The position numbers were made by a program, and so were the translations under genes. The notes under the pieces are model-generated. The model was given only the letters and a program-made list of their open reading frames with translations. It was not told the DNA's origin and did not search any database. From NCBI GenBank assembly GCA_023678885.1, contig CM043006.1:7281948-7345947 (forward strand): DNA of 64,000 nt, written 5' to 3'. The stretch comes from Pogostemon cablin (lineage: Eukaryota > Streptophyta > Magnoliopsida > Lamiales > Lamiaceae). Positions 47,316 to 57,720 of this stretch are shown piece after piece (positions within the stretch are counted from its first letter, which is position 1; every line of letters begins with the position of its first letter).

Positions 47316-48878
47316 TGATTGGTCGTTTATAGTTGGGATGACCAATTAAAGAATTTATCAAACCACATGGAAGAACGTGCTAGAGTTTAAGCAATCTCGT
47401 GTTTATCATAGTTTTATAGAGATGATCATAAAGGGGTAGGATTAACTAAGAAATGATAATTAAATAATTAAATGACAAGATAAACAAAGGGATAGAAGAA
47501 TGGAAGATGAATGAATGAGCCAAGTAGATAGAGAATGAGACTAGCAATACTTAAAGCAAAGAAAATCTAGGTATCATGTAACGAATTCATATGCGTCATG
47601 GGTTAATAACTAAGGGCCAACGTGAATTCCACCTAAACTCCCTCTCGAGATGGATAAGATGTATATCCTTAATAAGGTCTCAAAATAGCACTAATGTTGG
47701 TTCTCAATCAAACAATTACAACTAGATACTAAGTTCAATTAGAGAGTCCCTTCACACGATCAATTGACCTCTCGATCTAACCAATCGAATGTTCTATCAA
47801 AGGGAGGATATTTCTATATCTTTAAAACTTATAATGCACATGAAGTGTATGATGAAATTATTCAATGAACTATCTTAAACACATAATTGACTTCTCTATC
47901 TAATCACATGTCCATGATAATTAATCACACAAATCAACAATACAAATCAAACAATTAATAATCAATGATAGAAAATTAACAAATTCAATCAACATATGAA
48001 TTCAATTGCAAAATACCTAAAATTATCCAACACAATTCATATTGCTAATCTCACAAAGGAGATTAGCCTTTCATAGTCTCAAAGAAAACAACATAGATAA
48101 TTGTATCTCTAAAACCCATGATCAAACTATAAAGAAGTCTACAAAAATTAGAAATAGAATCCCCCTTTTAATGTCTTCAATGGAGCTTCTCCTTCTTCTT
48201 CTTGTAATATTCACTTCCCCTTTGCCTCTCTAACTACTTGGATGGTGGATTGGATGGATGGATTCAAGGATGGGTGAATGGGATGAAGGGTAGATGGAAT
48301 GGAGAGGAAAGTGTGTAAATTAGGTGTAGATTGGATCCAAGAATGATTTTTGCCTTTTTTTACACCAAAAGATGTATTTATGGGCCTAGAACCTTCTGGA
48401 AGACTTACAGATCCAAAAACTGACTTTTGACCAAACACGGGTCGAGCTCGGTAGGGCGAGCTCGGTACTCGGGTCGAGTAAGTGCAGCGCAGTCTGACCG
48501 TTTCGTGCATAACTTCCACATCCAAAATCCGATTCAAGTGATTCTTGCACTCACGCGATCCTCTCTTCCTTGTCTTTCTATCCATATAAAGATCTGACAA
48601 AAAGTCCAACATTTGAAAGTGTAACAAGTCATGGAAAGTGGCACACCATTTTAATCATAACTTTCTCGTTTGGACTCTGAATTTAGCTCCGTTTTTTCCT
48701 GCATCTTCCTTTTCACATCTAGAATCTATTTTTACATGAAAATAATTTGTTTAAATTCATTTTCACACATTATCATAAAAACACAAAACACCACCAAAAT
48801 ATACACAAAATACGGATAAAATAATACGAAAACACATATAAAAAGATACTAAAATCTAGGTGAAAATATCACTCATCA
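47316..48878 (-). repeat. 5' LTR of element Y (1563 bp)
   Basis: This is the partner of 40072-41609; the TATAC duplication follows. Confidence 0.9.
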
Positions 48879-48883
48879 TATAC

Positions 48884-49643
48884 TCCGTACAACACTACTT
48901 GTGTATTTCATTTATATATGACTATGCATTTTTAATCCATATTTAGAGTCGTTTTGTGCATCTTCAACTGTTATATAGAGTCTGAATATATATCTTAGTT
49001 ATTGATTGTGCGCGTTCACTGATTAACATGATTCCATGTTATGATTCTAAGTGAGGGGACTCCGAAGTTTCATTAGAACTACCACATATGAATACTTGCT
49101 AATTGAATTGAATTCAGGTTGATAAGTAGGATAAAGAGGGTAATTTTATAATACCTATAAAGGGAGATCATATTGGGTTAGAGTACCAAACGCGCGGGAA
49201 AATAATTGATATTGATAGTACCTAGAAAGGGGGGGATGAAATTATATCTCTTACTCCAAGATTATTCACACGTGTTACACGCATTTTATTTGTGTCTATA
49301 GAGTAGATTTGGATGGCTTAGTGATGCGTCCATATTCCACAAGGCAAAGTCGGACATTGATACACGAAAGAAAAATTAATGAGTGAAACTGGATTATCCT
49401 AGAGCTACCTATTCTCCATTCTTTATCACTTTCATATTCTTCTATTGATATTTTATTTTATTTTCTTAGTAGTTTAATAAATAATTCCCAACCTTATTGC
49501 CTTGTCTTAATTAATTTTGTAAATAATTAAATTGATAATACGTCGTCCTTTGGGTTTGATATTTAACTTGGTCGCTTGTTTAAGCTGCAATTGATAATCT
49601 TAATACTTGGGGTTAATTTTACGTGAAAAGAAAACACTCATCA
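48884..49643 (+). repeat. LTR shared by A3 and A4, right part
   Basis: It continues 40071 after element Y. It ends ACTCATCA before the A4 PBS and matches the A3 5' LTR fragment at 26206-26795. Confidence 0.85.
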
Positions 49644-49649
49644 AGTTTT

Positions 49650-49667
49650 TGGCGCCGTTGTCGAGGA
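49650..49667 (+). other. Primer-binding site, tRNA-Asp type (A4)
   Basis: TGGCGCCGTTGTCGAGGA matches at 16 of 18 positions. Confidence 0.85.
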
Positions 49668-49816
49668 CGGCTGTTATTATTGATTTTATTATTTCTAGTT
49701 TTATTAAATTTTTATTTGTGATTATTTATTTCTATCTAATCTTAAATTTATCTGAGGTACTTGTGCACTAGATAAAGGAGAGGAAGGAAATAAAGGAATA
49801 GCACATTGAGCTAGAC

Positions 49817-50880
49817 ATGGTCGGAGCAAGGCATAATCCGGATAATGTTGCATTACATGAAATTTTTAAGCACGATGAATTTGGAAACATGGTTTTAATA
49901 AGAGTAAGGGGAGAAGATGATGATTTTGAGATACATCCCGCTCTTATCAACATGGTAGAGAAGAATCTCTTTTCTGGAGGTTGTTTTGAAGATCCATATC
50001 AGCATCTCAGAAGATTCCTAGGTTATACAAACACTCAGAAGGGTGTTAGAGCTAATGATCATGCTAAACGGATTGCCCTATTCAAGTTTTCTTTGATTGA
50101 TAGGGCAGAAGCTTGGTATGAGACTCTTGATGCCACAGGCTTCTTAGAGAGATACATGCCACCCTCAAGGATTTTAAGAATGAAGCAAGAGATCACCCAA
50201 TTTATTATGAATTAGGGTGAAAAATTTCATGAGGCGTGGGATAGGTTTAAATATATGCTCAGGAGGTGCCCACAGCATGGGATGTTTAAGGCTCAATAGA
50301 TAAGCATCTTCTACTACGGATTGGATTGTGAGTCGCGTGTTCTTATTGACGCATCCTCGGAGGAGCGCTGTTATCTAAGACAACACTTGATGCAGAAAAG
50401 TTAATTGAAGACATATTAATGAATTCACGTGATTGGCCTACGGAAAGAGTAAGAGGAACTTAAGTATTAGGTAAGGTAACACATGTTGAACATCAAGCGG
50501 TGAAGCTGAATAGGGATGATGAGATCATCTCTAGTCTAGCTAATATCAACAAACTACTAGAGTCCCAACAGAAGCAGATTACAGAGTTAACACAAAGAGG
50601 GCCTAATATGCAGCAGCAAGAAGTGAAGGCTAGTGTTGAAGATATCTTCAATTGGTACATTGCTAAGAATGATGCAAGAGTGGATAGACTTGAGGCTACT
50701 ATGAATTCTACCCATGTAGATTTGTCCAAGCAGCTGAATAACCTTACTTTGTTGATGGGGCAGATGGCTAGGAACGAAAATAAATTGACACAAATGTTGG
50801 AGAAAGAAATTTTTCCATCTCAAGGCATAACGAACATGAAAGGGTGCAAAGCCATCACGTTAAGATTCGGAATGCAGTAG
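49817..50880 (+). pseudogene. gag: Gag of element A4
   Basis: The start MVGARHNPDNVALHEIFKHDEFGNM is followed by DDDFEIHPALINMVEKNLFSGGCFEDPYQHLRRFLGY and RAEAWYETLDATGFLERYMPPSRILRMKQEITQF. A stop is at 50215. The C-terminal half (50500-50880) reads LNRDDEIISSLANINKLLESQQKQITELTQ, then LMGQMARNENKLTQMLEKEIFPSQ and AITLRFGMQ. It matches A3 with an additional small deletion after TGF (near 50140). It is dead through several stops. Confidence 0.9.
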
Positions 50881-50924
50881 AAGGTCCGATGATGTCAGTG
50901 GGCAAAAACATAGAAAAAATAAGC

Positions 50925-51255
50925 CTGCTCGACCAAACTATTTGGTCGAGCAACAATCGAGCAACGTCTCACGGAACAAAAAATAATGCTCAGTTTTCAG
51001 TTCCTCCGCTCGACCAAAACTGACTCGCTCGACCAGATCCCTTTGGTCGAGCAGAGGTCAACCAGCCCAGTAGGAATCTAAAAACTACTAATCAGCGTAC
51101 AGGTCCCTTGCTTGACCAAAATGGTGTTGCTCGACTAGAACTTCCTGGTCGAGCTGAGGATGAGCAACTTTTGTCGGGACTGTACAGTGCAAATCCGTGA
51201 AGGGGTACCTCGCTCGACCAGACCCTTCAGGTCGAGCTGAGGTCGAGCAATATCC
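50925..51255 (+). repeat. Inverted-repeat cassette, GCTCGACC/GGTCGAGC subtype (A4 linker)
   Basis: It is the counterpart of 36297-36652, with the same unit order and subtype and some units shortened. Confidence 0.85.
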
Positions 51256-51339
51256 TCCGATCTAGTTTTCTGTACAGAATACTATACCTGATGTTCAGAG
51301 CACTCCAACACCATCAAATGAGAATAATACTTAGATTAT

Positions 51340-51736
51340 AGCAGAAAAAAAGTGGGAAAGAGCAATGAGGTTGAGAGCCGAGAAGGGTAAACTGAAGGAG
51401 ACTGAAAGAGATGAGTGGAGAATCCTAAAGACAAAACATCCTCCGTGCCCGTTCTCTCTTGATAAAGCAATGAAGATGCCCATGGAGACTTAATCATGTA
51501 AGAGCATAGATGTGGTTTCTAACTAGTTTAATCTTGATTTTAATAGGATAGATGATTCTAAATTTGTGTGGAAGATTGACAAGGAGGAGTCTAGACAGCC
51601 ATGGGAGGAAGGAAATTCTGAGGATCATATACTTGTAACCAAGAAAAGAGAGGTGCTGAGGCTGAGTGTAGACAAGAAGAGGGAAAGAAAGTACTTGAAG
51701 GTGAGGATGCGAGGAATTCACCATCTGATCCAGTAG
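51340..51736 (+). pseudogene. pol: pol remnant of A4, same deletions as A3
   Basis: Reads EKKWERAMRLRAEKGKLKETERDEWRI, then PPCPFSLDKAMKMPME, then the short tail that in A3 ends at 37131. The join from protease leader to post-protease segment and the join to the end-of-pol segment (GTGATTCTCCGATGTTAAAC) are at the same places as in A3. Confidence 0.85.
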
Positions 51737-52822
51737 TTCAAAAAGTGGTATTCCGTCGTGATTCTCCGATGTTAAACATGAGCATCTGTTGGGAACTTGT
51801 TCCTTCTGTTTTATTACTTTATTTATTTCTTGTGAGTGAGGAGTTATTATATTTAAGGTGCTTACGCTTCGGCAATTACATCTCTTTTCAAACTTAATTT
51901 TGACTTACATTTATACTATGTTTGGGGGTGTGATGTACTCACCTCGTCTTATGAGCACTAAGGGTATAATTTTTTCTTTCGTTGGTTGTTTTTTTGTTAA
52001 GGGGTTATTTTTTGCGACATAATAATATTTTAAACGGTATTGGTATGTCAATTTTTTTGCAACTTACCTAATGTTTAGTGTGTTGTATAGCTATTTCTAG
52101 TGTGTTGAATCGATTAGATAGTCAATTGAGTCTTTCTTATAGTTCTCCTATTTTATTATTAATGGATCAAGTGATGATGAAGTGTGCTTGAGCTTTGATG
52201 ATAGAAAAAGGTACTAGAGTGGCAAGACGAGTTCTACACTAAGGCTTGACATGACCGAGTTAAACAACTCGAGGAGCTCGTGCAAACGTTTTGAAGGAAG
52301 AAAATCAGGTGCCCTTGTTTCCTTATTCTAATTTTTATGTGTGCTTTTAATTAGTAGGAGTGAAAGGATTGAGATCTAGTACCCTATGGAGGATATGAGA
52401 GGTATTGCCCGAAATTGGTAACTCGAGAGAAGAAAAAAAAAAGGTGAAATAAAAAGGAGAATGATGGAGTTGAAGAACTAGAAAAAGTTGAAAAAAAATA
52501 TGTTGTGCTTGAAGGAGAAATATGAGAGAGTTTGATGAGAATGTTGTTCTTGAATAGAAGGTGATGAGGAAAAAATAAAGATTGAGAGAGACGGCCGCTT
52601 GATCGATCCGAGTTTTGAGTCACTTATCCATATGTTTCCTACCTTTTCCAAAGATCCAATATTAAAACCAAATAAAAAGACCTTTTTGATTCATGATTTG
52701 CTAGCTACAAATAAAAGGAGAGTTGAGACAATGGGAAAACTTATGGTTACGCATGCACTTGAATTGAATCTGAGCGTAAAAAGCGTAACACATAAGTGTA
52801 CATCTTTTACACTTGAGTGCGA
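51737..52822 (+). other. 3' non-coding region of A4, truncated
   Basis: It matches A3 37132-38775 but lacks about 550 bp (A3 37770-38330, joined near 52378 at GATTGAGATCTAG) and stops near 52822. No 3' LTR follows; the next sequence is pararetrovirus-like. The hairpin/G-run lies at 51889-51928. Confidence 0.7.
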
Positions 52823-52835
52823 GGATGATTTTTCT

Positions 52836-54417
52836 TCATCCTTTTCTGCTTCCTTGGATTTCTTCCAATAATGGTTGGAAGATCGTTACTCTCACAGCAT
52901 AAGGGTAATGTCTTGTTGATTCCCTTAATCTCTTGTAGTTTTTGTGTAGTGATGCTTGATGACACCACTCTGCAATCTTGGCTTTGAGGAAAGACATTCT
53001 CCTTGCTATTGAATCCAGCTCACATGGTTCATATTCTTTTATCAACATTTCTCTCCATGGGCTCGAAATCTTGGCAAAGAACATGTGGAATACTTCCTCC
53101 TCCTTAATCTTCGATTTCCATCTATACTCTGTGAAGAGTTTGATGTACTCATCTACGTGACATATGTCAAATAGTTCTAGGCTGTATAGGGCTTTTCTAT
53201 ACTCTTCTTCTTATCTTCTTCCATTCCTTCGAATTATCCCACTCCGATGAAATGGATCTTGAAGATCTTGGCTATGTGATCAACAATATTACCAAGGTCT
53301 TCACCTTCCATGGCCTCCTTCTTGACTTCATCTGAGAGTAGCTCCCATGCGCACCTCACTGATGCTTCTAGGCTCATAGTTAGGAATCTTATGAACCCTT
53401 CTTTATCTAGCTCCAGTGCACCTCCTGTAATCTTCATTGTGTTTGTCTACTCGTCGATCAAGGTCTCTCTGTTCTTAAAGTCCAGAGTATCGAGGTTTAG
53501 GATCAACCCATATGGATTTATCGGTTCAAGGTGAGACCGACCATATGGTGTGTTGTGTAAATTAGATCCTTGAACACGACTTGTTCCTGTGGATAATCCC
53601 ATCACCTTCATCTTGAAATTTCCTTGGTTTTGGAATGTCTATTCTTGTCTTACTTCATGGACTCCATGTGATCCAGAAGTCCTTCATTTTTGCTCAGATC
53701 ATATTTTATCTGAGGAGCCTGCGACTGCTGCTGAGAGCTCGAAGTTTCACCCGTATTCATCTTTAGATCTGCAATTGTTAGTCTTTGGAAGGACTCATAT
53801 AGATCCTGTAGGTCCTCAAGATTCGCTCTTCCCATCTGGAGATGTGGATTTTCCTCGAAGGATTACGATCATCTTCTCAGTCTCAGTCTTTGGTCTTGTA
53901 ACCTTTGTCGTCTTCCTCTTTTGATGTAAAAAGGGTTCTACGCCGCAGGTTGCTGGCAAACTTCCTCCTGGCTTTCTCCTCGTCACCTTGATTTCTAGGG
54001 AATCTACTCAATTTATCAACTTCTTGATGAGGTCAAGTTGTTTGTTATGCAGCGTCTCCACCTTATTCATTTTGAGGAAATCTCAAATATTATCTTGGAC
54101 ATGTTTTGGCAATATTCTTCAAAGAATTTTACCATCTTTTGTAATTCTCTAAGATCTTGGTTCATCTTAGAGTTATCTGCCTCGATCTCTTTCCACTCCG
54201 TCATTTCGACCATCATGAAAAGTGATATGGCATGCAGATCTCTCTTGGACCTTGATTTAGTTGTCTCCTCCATTGTTCGTTTCTGGGACATGTCCATGGA
54301 TCTCAGTGAAACTGTGGAGTTCCACTATATTTCTCGACACCTCCTTGGAATATCTTATTTGGTCTTGTCGGACTTCCTCCAAGTGTTCTTCCTCTATGTG
54401 GTTGGCACGAGCTCTTG
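52836..54417 (-). pseudogene. Probable endogenous pararetrovirus (Caulimoviridae-type) capsid-region fragment
   Basis: Broken minus-strand reading frames: a coiled-coil segment near 54067-54297 (LRELQKMVKFFEEYCQ), a basic stretch near 53930-54000, then 53234-53437 (FIRFLTMSLEASVRCAWELL ... HIAKIFKIHFIG) and 52836-53150 (SLELFDICHVDEYIKLF, MFFAKISSPWREML, ARRMSFLKAKIAEWC). The last two blocks resemble the capsid region of plant pararetroviral polyproteins as I remember them. No protease or RT is seen. Many stops and shifts show it is a relic. It could instead be an unusual gag; a search is needed to settle this. Confidence 0.5.
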
Positions 54418-54664
54418 TGTTAGGGTGTGACACTCCTCTTTATAAGCTTAAACTTTTAGATGAAGTGGTCGTTTAACATTGTATCAGAGCCAGACCAAAT
54501 GAAAGGTCCAGGTTTTGAACCTCACCGCCACCCATTTATGAAAAAATTTCACATGTAAGGCTAGGCTTCAGGGAAAAATTCTCCGCCTACATGTGAGGGG
54601 GCGTGTTAGAGTGTGACACTCCTTTCTATAAGCTTAAGCTTTTAGATGAGGTGGTCGTTTAATA
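54418..54664 (+). mobile_element. TRIM: 247-bp miniature LTR retrotransposon
   Basis: Two 61-bp terminal repeats (54418-54478 and 54604-54664) start TGTTAGRGTGTGACACTCCT and end TTTAACA or TTTAATA. Between them are a PBS of initiator tRNA-Met type (TGTATCAGAGCCA, 54480-54492) and a polypurine tract (GTGAGGGGGCG just before the right LTR). The target duplication TCTTG is perfect (54413-54417 and 54665-54669). It has no coding capacity, as is normal for TRIMs. Orientation by PBS and polypurine tract is plus. Confidence 0.92.
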
Positions 54665-54669
54665 TCTTG

Positions 54670-54879
54670 CACGTTCCATTCCTCTTTCCAAGTTATCCCA
54701 AAACCTGTTATTACTATCTTCCTTTTTCTCCATTCTTTGTCTGTAAGGATGTGATAATATTCTTGAATAGGACTGCATATCCTATTGTCTTCAACGGGTC
54801 TAAAAGGGATATTGCTCTTGTTTTGAACATGTCCATTGGTCCTGTCACACTCGAATGTTAAACTTTTGTTCGAATTCAT
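54670..54879 (-). pseudogene. Probable pararetrovirus fragment upstream of the capsid region
   Basis: A short reading frame (NKSLTFECDRTNGHV ... EDNRICSPIQEYYHILTDKEW) ends at the TRIM and continues to the left of it in broken form. By position it would be the movement-protein end or the spacer before the capsid. It begins near an in-frame ATG at 54879, but upstream sequence shows no clear coding. Assignment depends on that of 52836-54417. Confidence 0.4.
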
Positions 54880-55261
54880 ATATCTTTGAAACTCTCCTCT
54901 CGTTAAGTGCTACGAGTATATAATAATTTTATCATTCATAAATAAATAAACATAGGGCTCTAATACTATTTTGAAGCACAAAAATTAGATGTAAATCTGG
55001 CGTGATATTGATATAATATTAAAAATGATTCGGGACTATTTTTGCACAATTTGGAATCAATAATGTAAGTTTTCATTTTTGGTCCCGCTAACAAACCAAA
55101 ATTTTGAAGAAAATCTCCAACGAAACCAAAATTGCAGGCTATAGGACCATTTCTGCAAGTGACCTACTCCAACGGGACCAATTCTGCATTTTCCCCAAGA
55201 AAAATTATATTGTGAGGCTAGATACAAAAGGTGTGAGAATACAAGAGGCAAAACCTTATCG
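54880..55261. other. Unassigned spacer with repeat-like phrases
   Basis: No gene is seen. It contains phrases of the type GGGACTATTTTTGCACAATT, GGACCATTTCTGCAAG and GGGACCAATTCTGCA (55030-55200), spaced about 60-100 bp apart as a degenerate repeat. Such phrases are common at the ends of plant DNA transposons, but I find no clear termini. Confidence 0.35.
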
Positions 55262-55545
55262 ACTCCTAACTCTTGCTAAGTGTTATTATCTTTTTAAAAA
55301 TCTCTCCACATCCTACTACTACATATTATTGTCTCTCTAGAAATTACTAGTAACATCCTGCTACTAAATGTTATTGTCTCTCCATTGCTACTTGTTATTT
55401 TCTCTCCAAAAATTACTAGTAACATTCTACTGCTACGTGTTATTGTCCCTCAAAAATAACTAATAGTATGCTACTACATGTGTGGTAATGTCCCTCCTCC
55501 CAAAAATTACTTAGTATATTTTGCATTTAGAAAATTCGTAAAAAC
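55262..55545. repeat. Degenerate tandem repeat, units of about 50-65 bp
   Basis: Four to five imperfect units share CTACTRCTACRTGTTATTGTC and TCTCCAAAAATTACTAGTAACA-like parts. There is no coding sequence. Confidence 0.7.
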
Positions 55546-55611
55546 ATAAGTTATGAAAGTTTGAATTGATGTGGAAATAACTCCAAAATCTTATCTTGGT
55601 TTATATATTAT

Positions 55612-57115
55612 CGGCTTGTTTGATAGGTGAGATGAGATAAGGAAGTATATATAAGAAATGAAATTTAAATAAAGATAAGAATAGATAATATGAAAATTGA
55701 AGATTGTTTGATAGGTTGTATTAAAATTGATACAACAAAATTTTGAGTTGTTTGGCATGAGATAAAAGAATTAAGATAAAGGTACAAATTACATTAATTC
55801 CCTTCATTTGAATTTTCAATTACAATTTTACCGAAAACTAGATCTACACTCATTTTCATGTCATTAAATTTTATAATCTTTTAATTTAATTAAATTAATT
55901 TTTATTTTTAATATTAAAAAAAAGGATTGTGTTGCCAAATATATTACTCCGTCTTTTCCATTGCTTTATAAATGTTTTTTTTAATTAAAAAGTGAAAATT
56001 GTTAATCTTTTGAGTATTATGTTAATTTTTTTTAAAAAAAATCAAATTAAACAGTAAAGAAAAGATTTCTTATTAATATCATTCAAATTTATTCAATATT
56101 CAATTTAGAAAACCTAAATTTAAAATAATATTAGAAAATCTTCTTATTAAATCAGAATCAAATATAAATTTAATTAAAATATTTCTAAATTCTCGCTAAT
56201 TAAGAAAGAAAATTTTAAATTCTCACTAATTGAGAAAGAAAATTCAAGTTTAGCAGAAATCAAACAATAATCTCACTATAACGACATATTCATCCACTCT
56301 AAGATTCCAATTCAAATCAATTTAAAATAGGAAAATAGGGTTCGTGGTTGGGCATCAGTACATGTGTACAAAGTTGAAGAAAATCAGAGAAAATTGATGC
56401 TGAGCATATGTGATAGAAAAAATGAATCATACAATTTCACATTCTATTTGGTATTGTGATAGCTAATGTGAAGATTCATGACCACTAGAAGCAATAGATG
56501 AAGAAGAACAACAACAGACCATGGATGATAGCTTTAGTGAAGATTCATTATATAATATTTATTTTTAATATTAATATTATTTATCGAGCTGAGTCGGGCT
56601 CGGCTCGATAACGTAATGAGTATTAAGTCGAGCTCGAACTCGAGCTCGAGTAGACACGAGTCGAGCCGAGCTTGAACTCGAGCTCGAGTAGACACGAGTC
56701 GAGCCGAGCTGGAGCTTTATCGAGCCGAGCCAAGCTGTCGAGCAGCTTGATTCATGTAACAGCTCTAGTGGCCAGCGAATAACGGAGGTAGATGGTGGCC
56801 AACAATCAGCGGTGGCAAACCATGGGCGTTGACTTAGAAAGAAACCCCTACAATTAAAATTGGATTGGGAATAAATTTGTAGAAGGAACGTGAGGGTAAA
56901 AATGAGTTTTACTTCTTTTATATGGATCACTGTTTAGATCCCTATTATTAATACTACGACCTGTCTCATATTATTTATGTATAGAGAACAGTATTTTAAA
57001 GCGGGCTTCTGGGCTTTTATCGGGCCCCTCATTTATTGAATATGAGGTATCAAACTGCATAAAAGGCAGTACAATATATGTTAATAACCGTTATTAAGGT
57101 CTACCAAACGAGCCC
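55612..57115. mobile_element. Candidate non-autonomous DNA transposon (~1.5 kb)
   Basis: The ends pair as inverted repeats: GGCTTGTTTGATAG (55613-55626) and, on the complement of 57101-57114, GGCTCGTTTGGTAG, 12 of 14 matching. GGCYYGTTTGGTA-type ends are common in plant hAT- and Harbinger-like elements. Flanks are AT-rich, so the target duplication cannot be judged. There is no transposase; the interior is AT-rich plus the GAGCTCGA repeat at 56585-56745. Confidence 0.5.
56636..56711. repeat. Two tandem 38-bp units rich in GAGCTCGA palindromes
   Basis: Units 56636-56673 and 56674-56711 are identical except for the last base. They lie in a wider block (56585-56745) of CGAGCTCGAG and GTCGAGCCGAGC motifs. 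Confidence 0.85.
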
Positions 57116-57720
57116 TATATATATTGAGATGTCCAATTTTGATTAACATTGCAAATTATAAGAATAATTTTTATTTAAGATTTTTATTTTTTATTTATTT
57201 ATTACTCTTATATATTTTCTCTCGTTCATTAGTACTTATTTTCTCTCATACTGCATAAAGTTTTGTTAATAATTATTTTTAATTATTTTTTTCTCAAATT
57301 AAAAAAAAAAGAGGCAAAGACTTGTCTCGTGAGCCCTTACGTGTGAGAGGGATAAAAATTAATAACATTATTAATAAAAATTGTTACTTAATCAATGAAA
57401 AGTAATAATAGTGGAGTGAACTATTTCATGAACAATTTATTGTATATACAGGGTTAATTGCGTAAAAAAAACCACCTTTGCTTTAGTTGCAATTAAGTCC
57501 ATACTTTTGAGATTTGGCAAAAAAACCACCTTTCAACTAATTTGCAAATTACACCCATGGGCAGCAATATACTGCCCGTATGGACCTACCAACACCAAAC
57601 GATATCGTTCTCTGTAAGAATGTAAAATTTTGTGGCAATTTATCCTCTCTTTCCCCTCTTCACTTCCCTGTACTAATCCTCCTTCCACAAACTAAATATC
57701 CCCATTTTAATTTTGATTTT
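57116..57720. other. AT-rich spacer with a short repeat block
   Basis: No gene is seen. At 57465-57580 there are two AAAAAACCACCTTT phrases about 60 bp apart and a perfect short hairpin GGGCAG/CTGCCC (57559-57577). This resembles the terminal part of an unclassified plant transposon. Confidence 0.4.

Larger units (their letters stand above)
40072..48878 (-). mobile_element. Element Y: composite Athila-like element with three LTRs, nested in the A3/A4 LTR
   Basis: The perfect 5-bp target duplication TATAC (40067-40071 and 48879-48883) bounds the unit. Outer LTRs 40072-41609 and 47316-48878 are alike. A third, different LTR (45720-47291) lies 24 bp inside the right one, with its own perfect PBS (45700-45717). 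Only a reduced gag remnant is present inside; there is no protease, RT or integrase. Confidence 0.9.
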
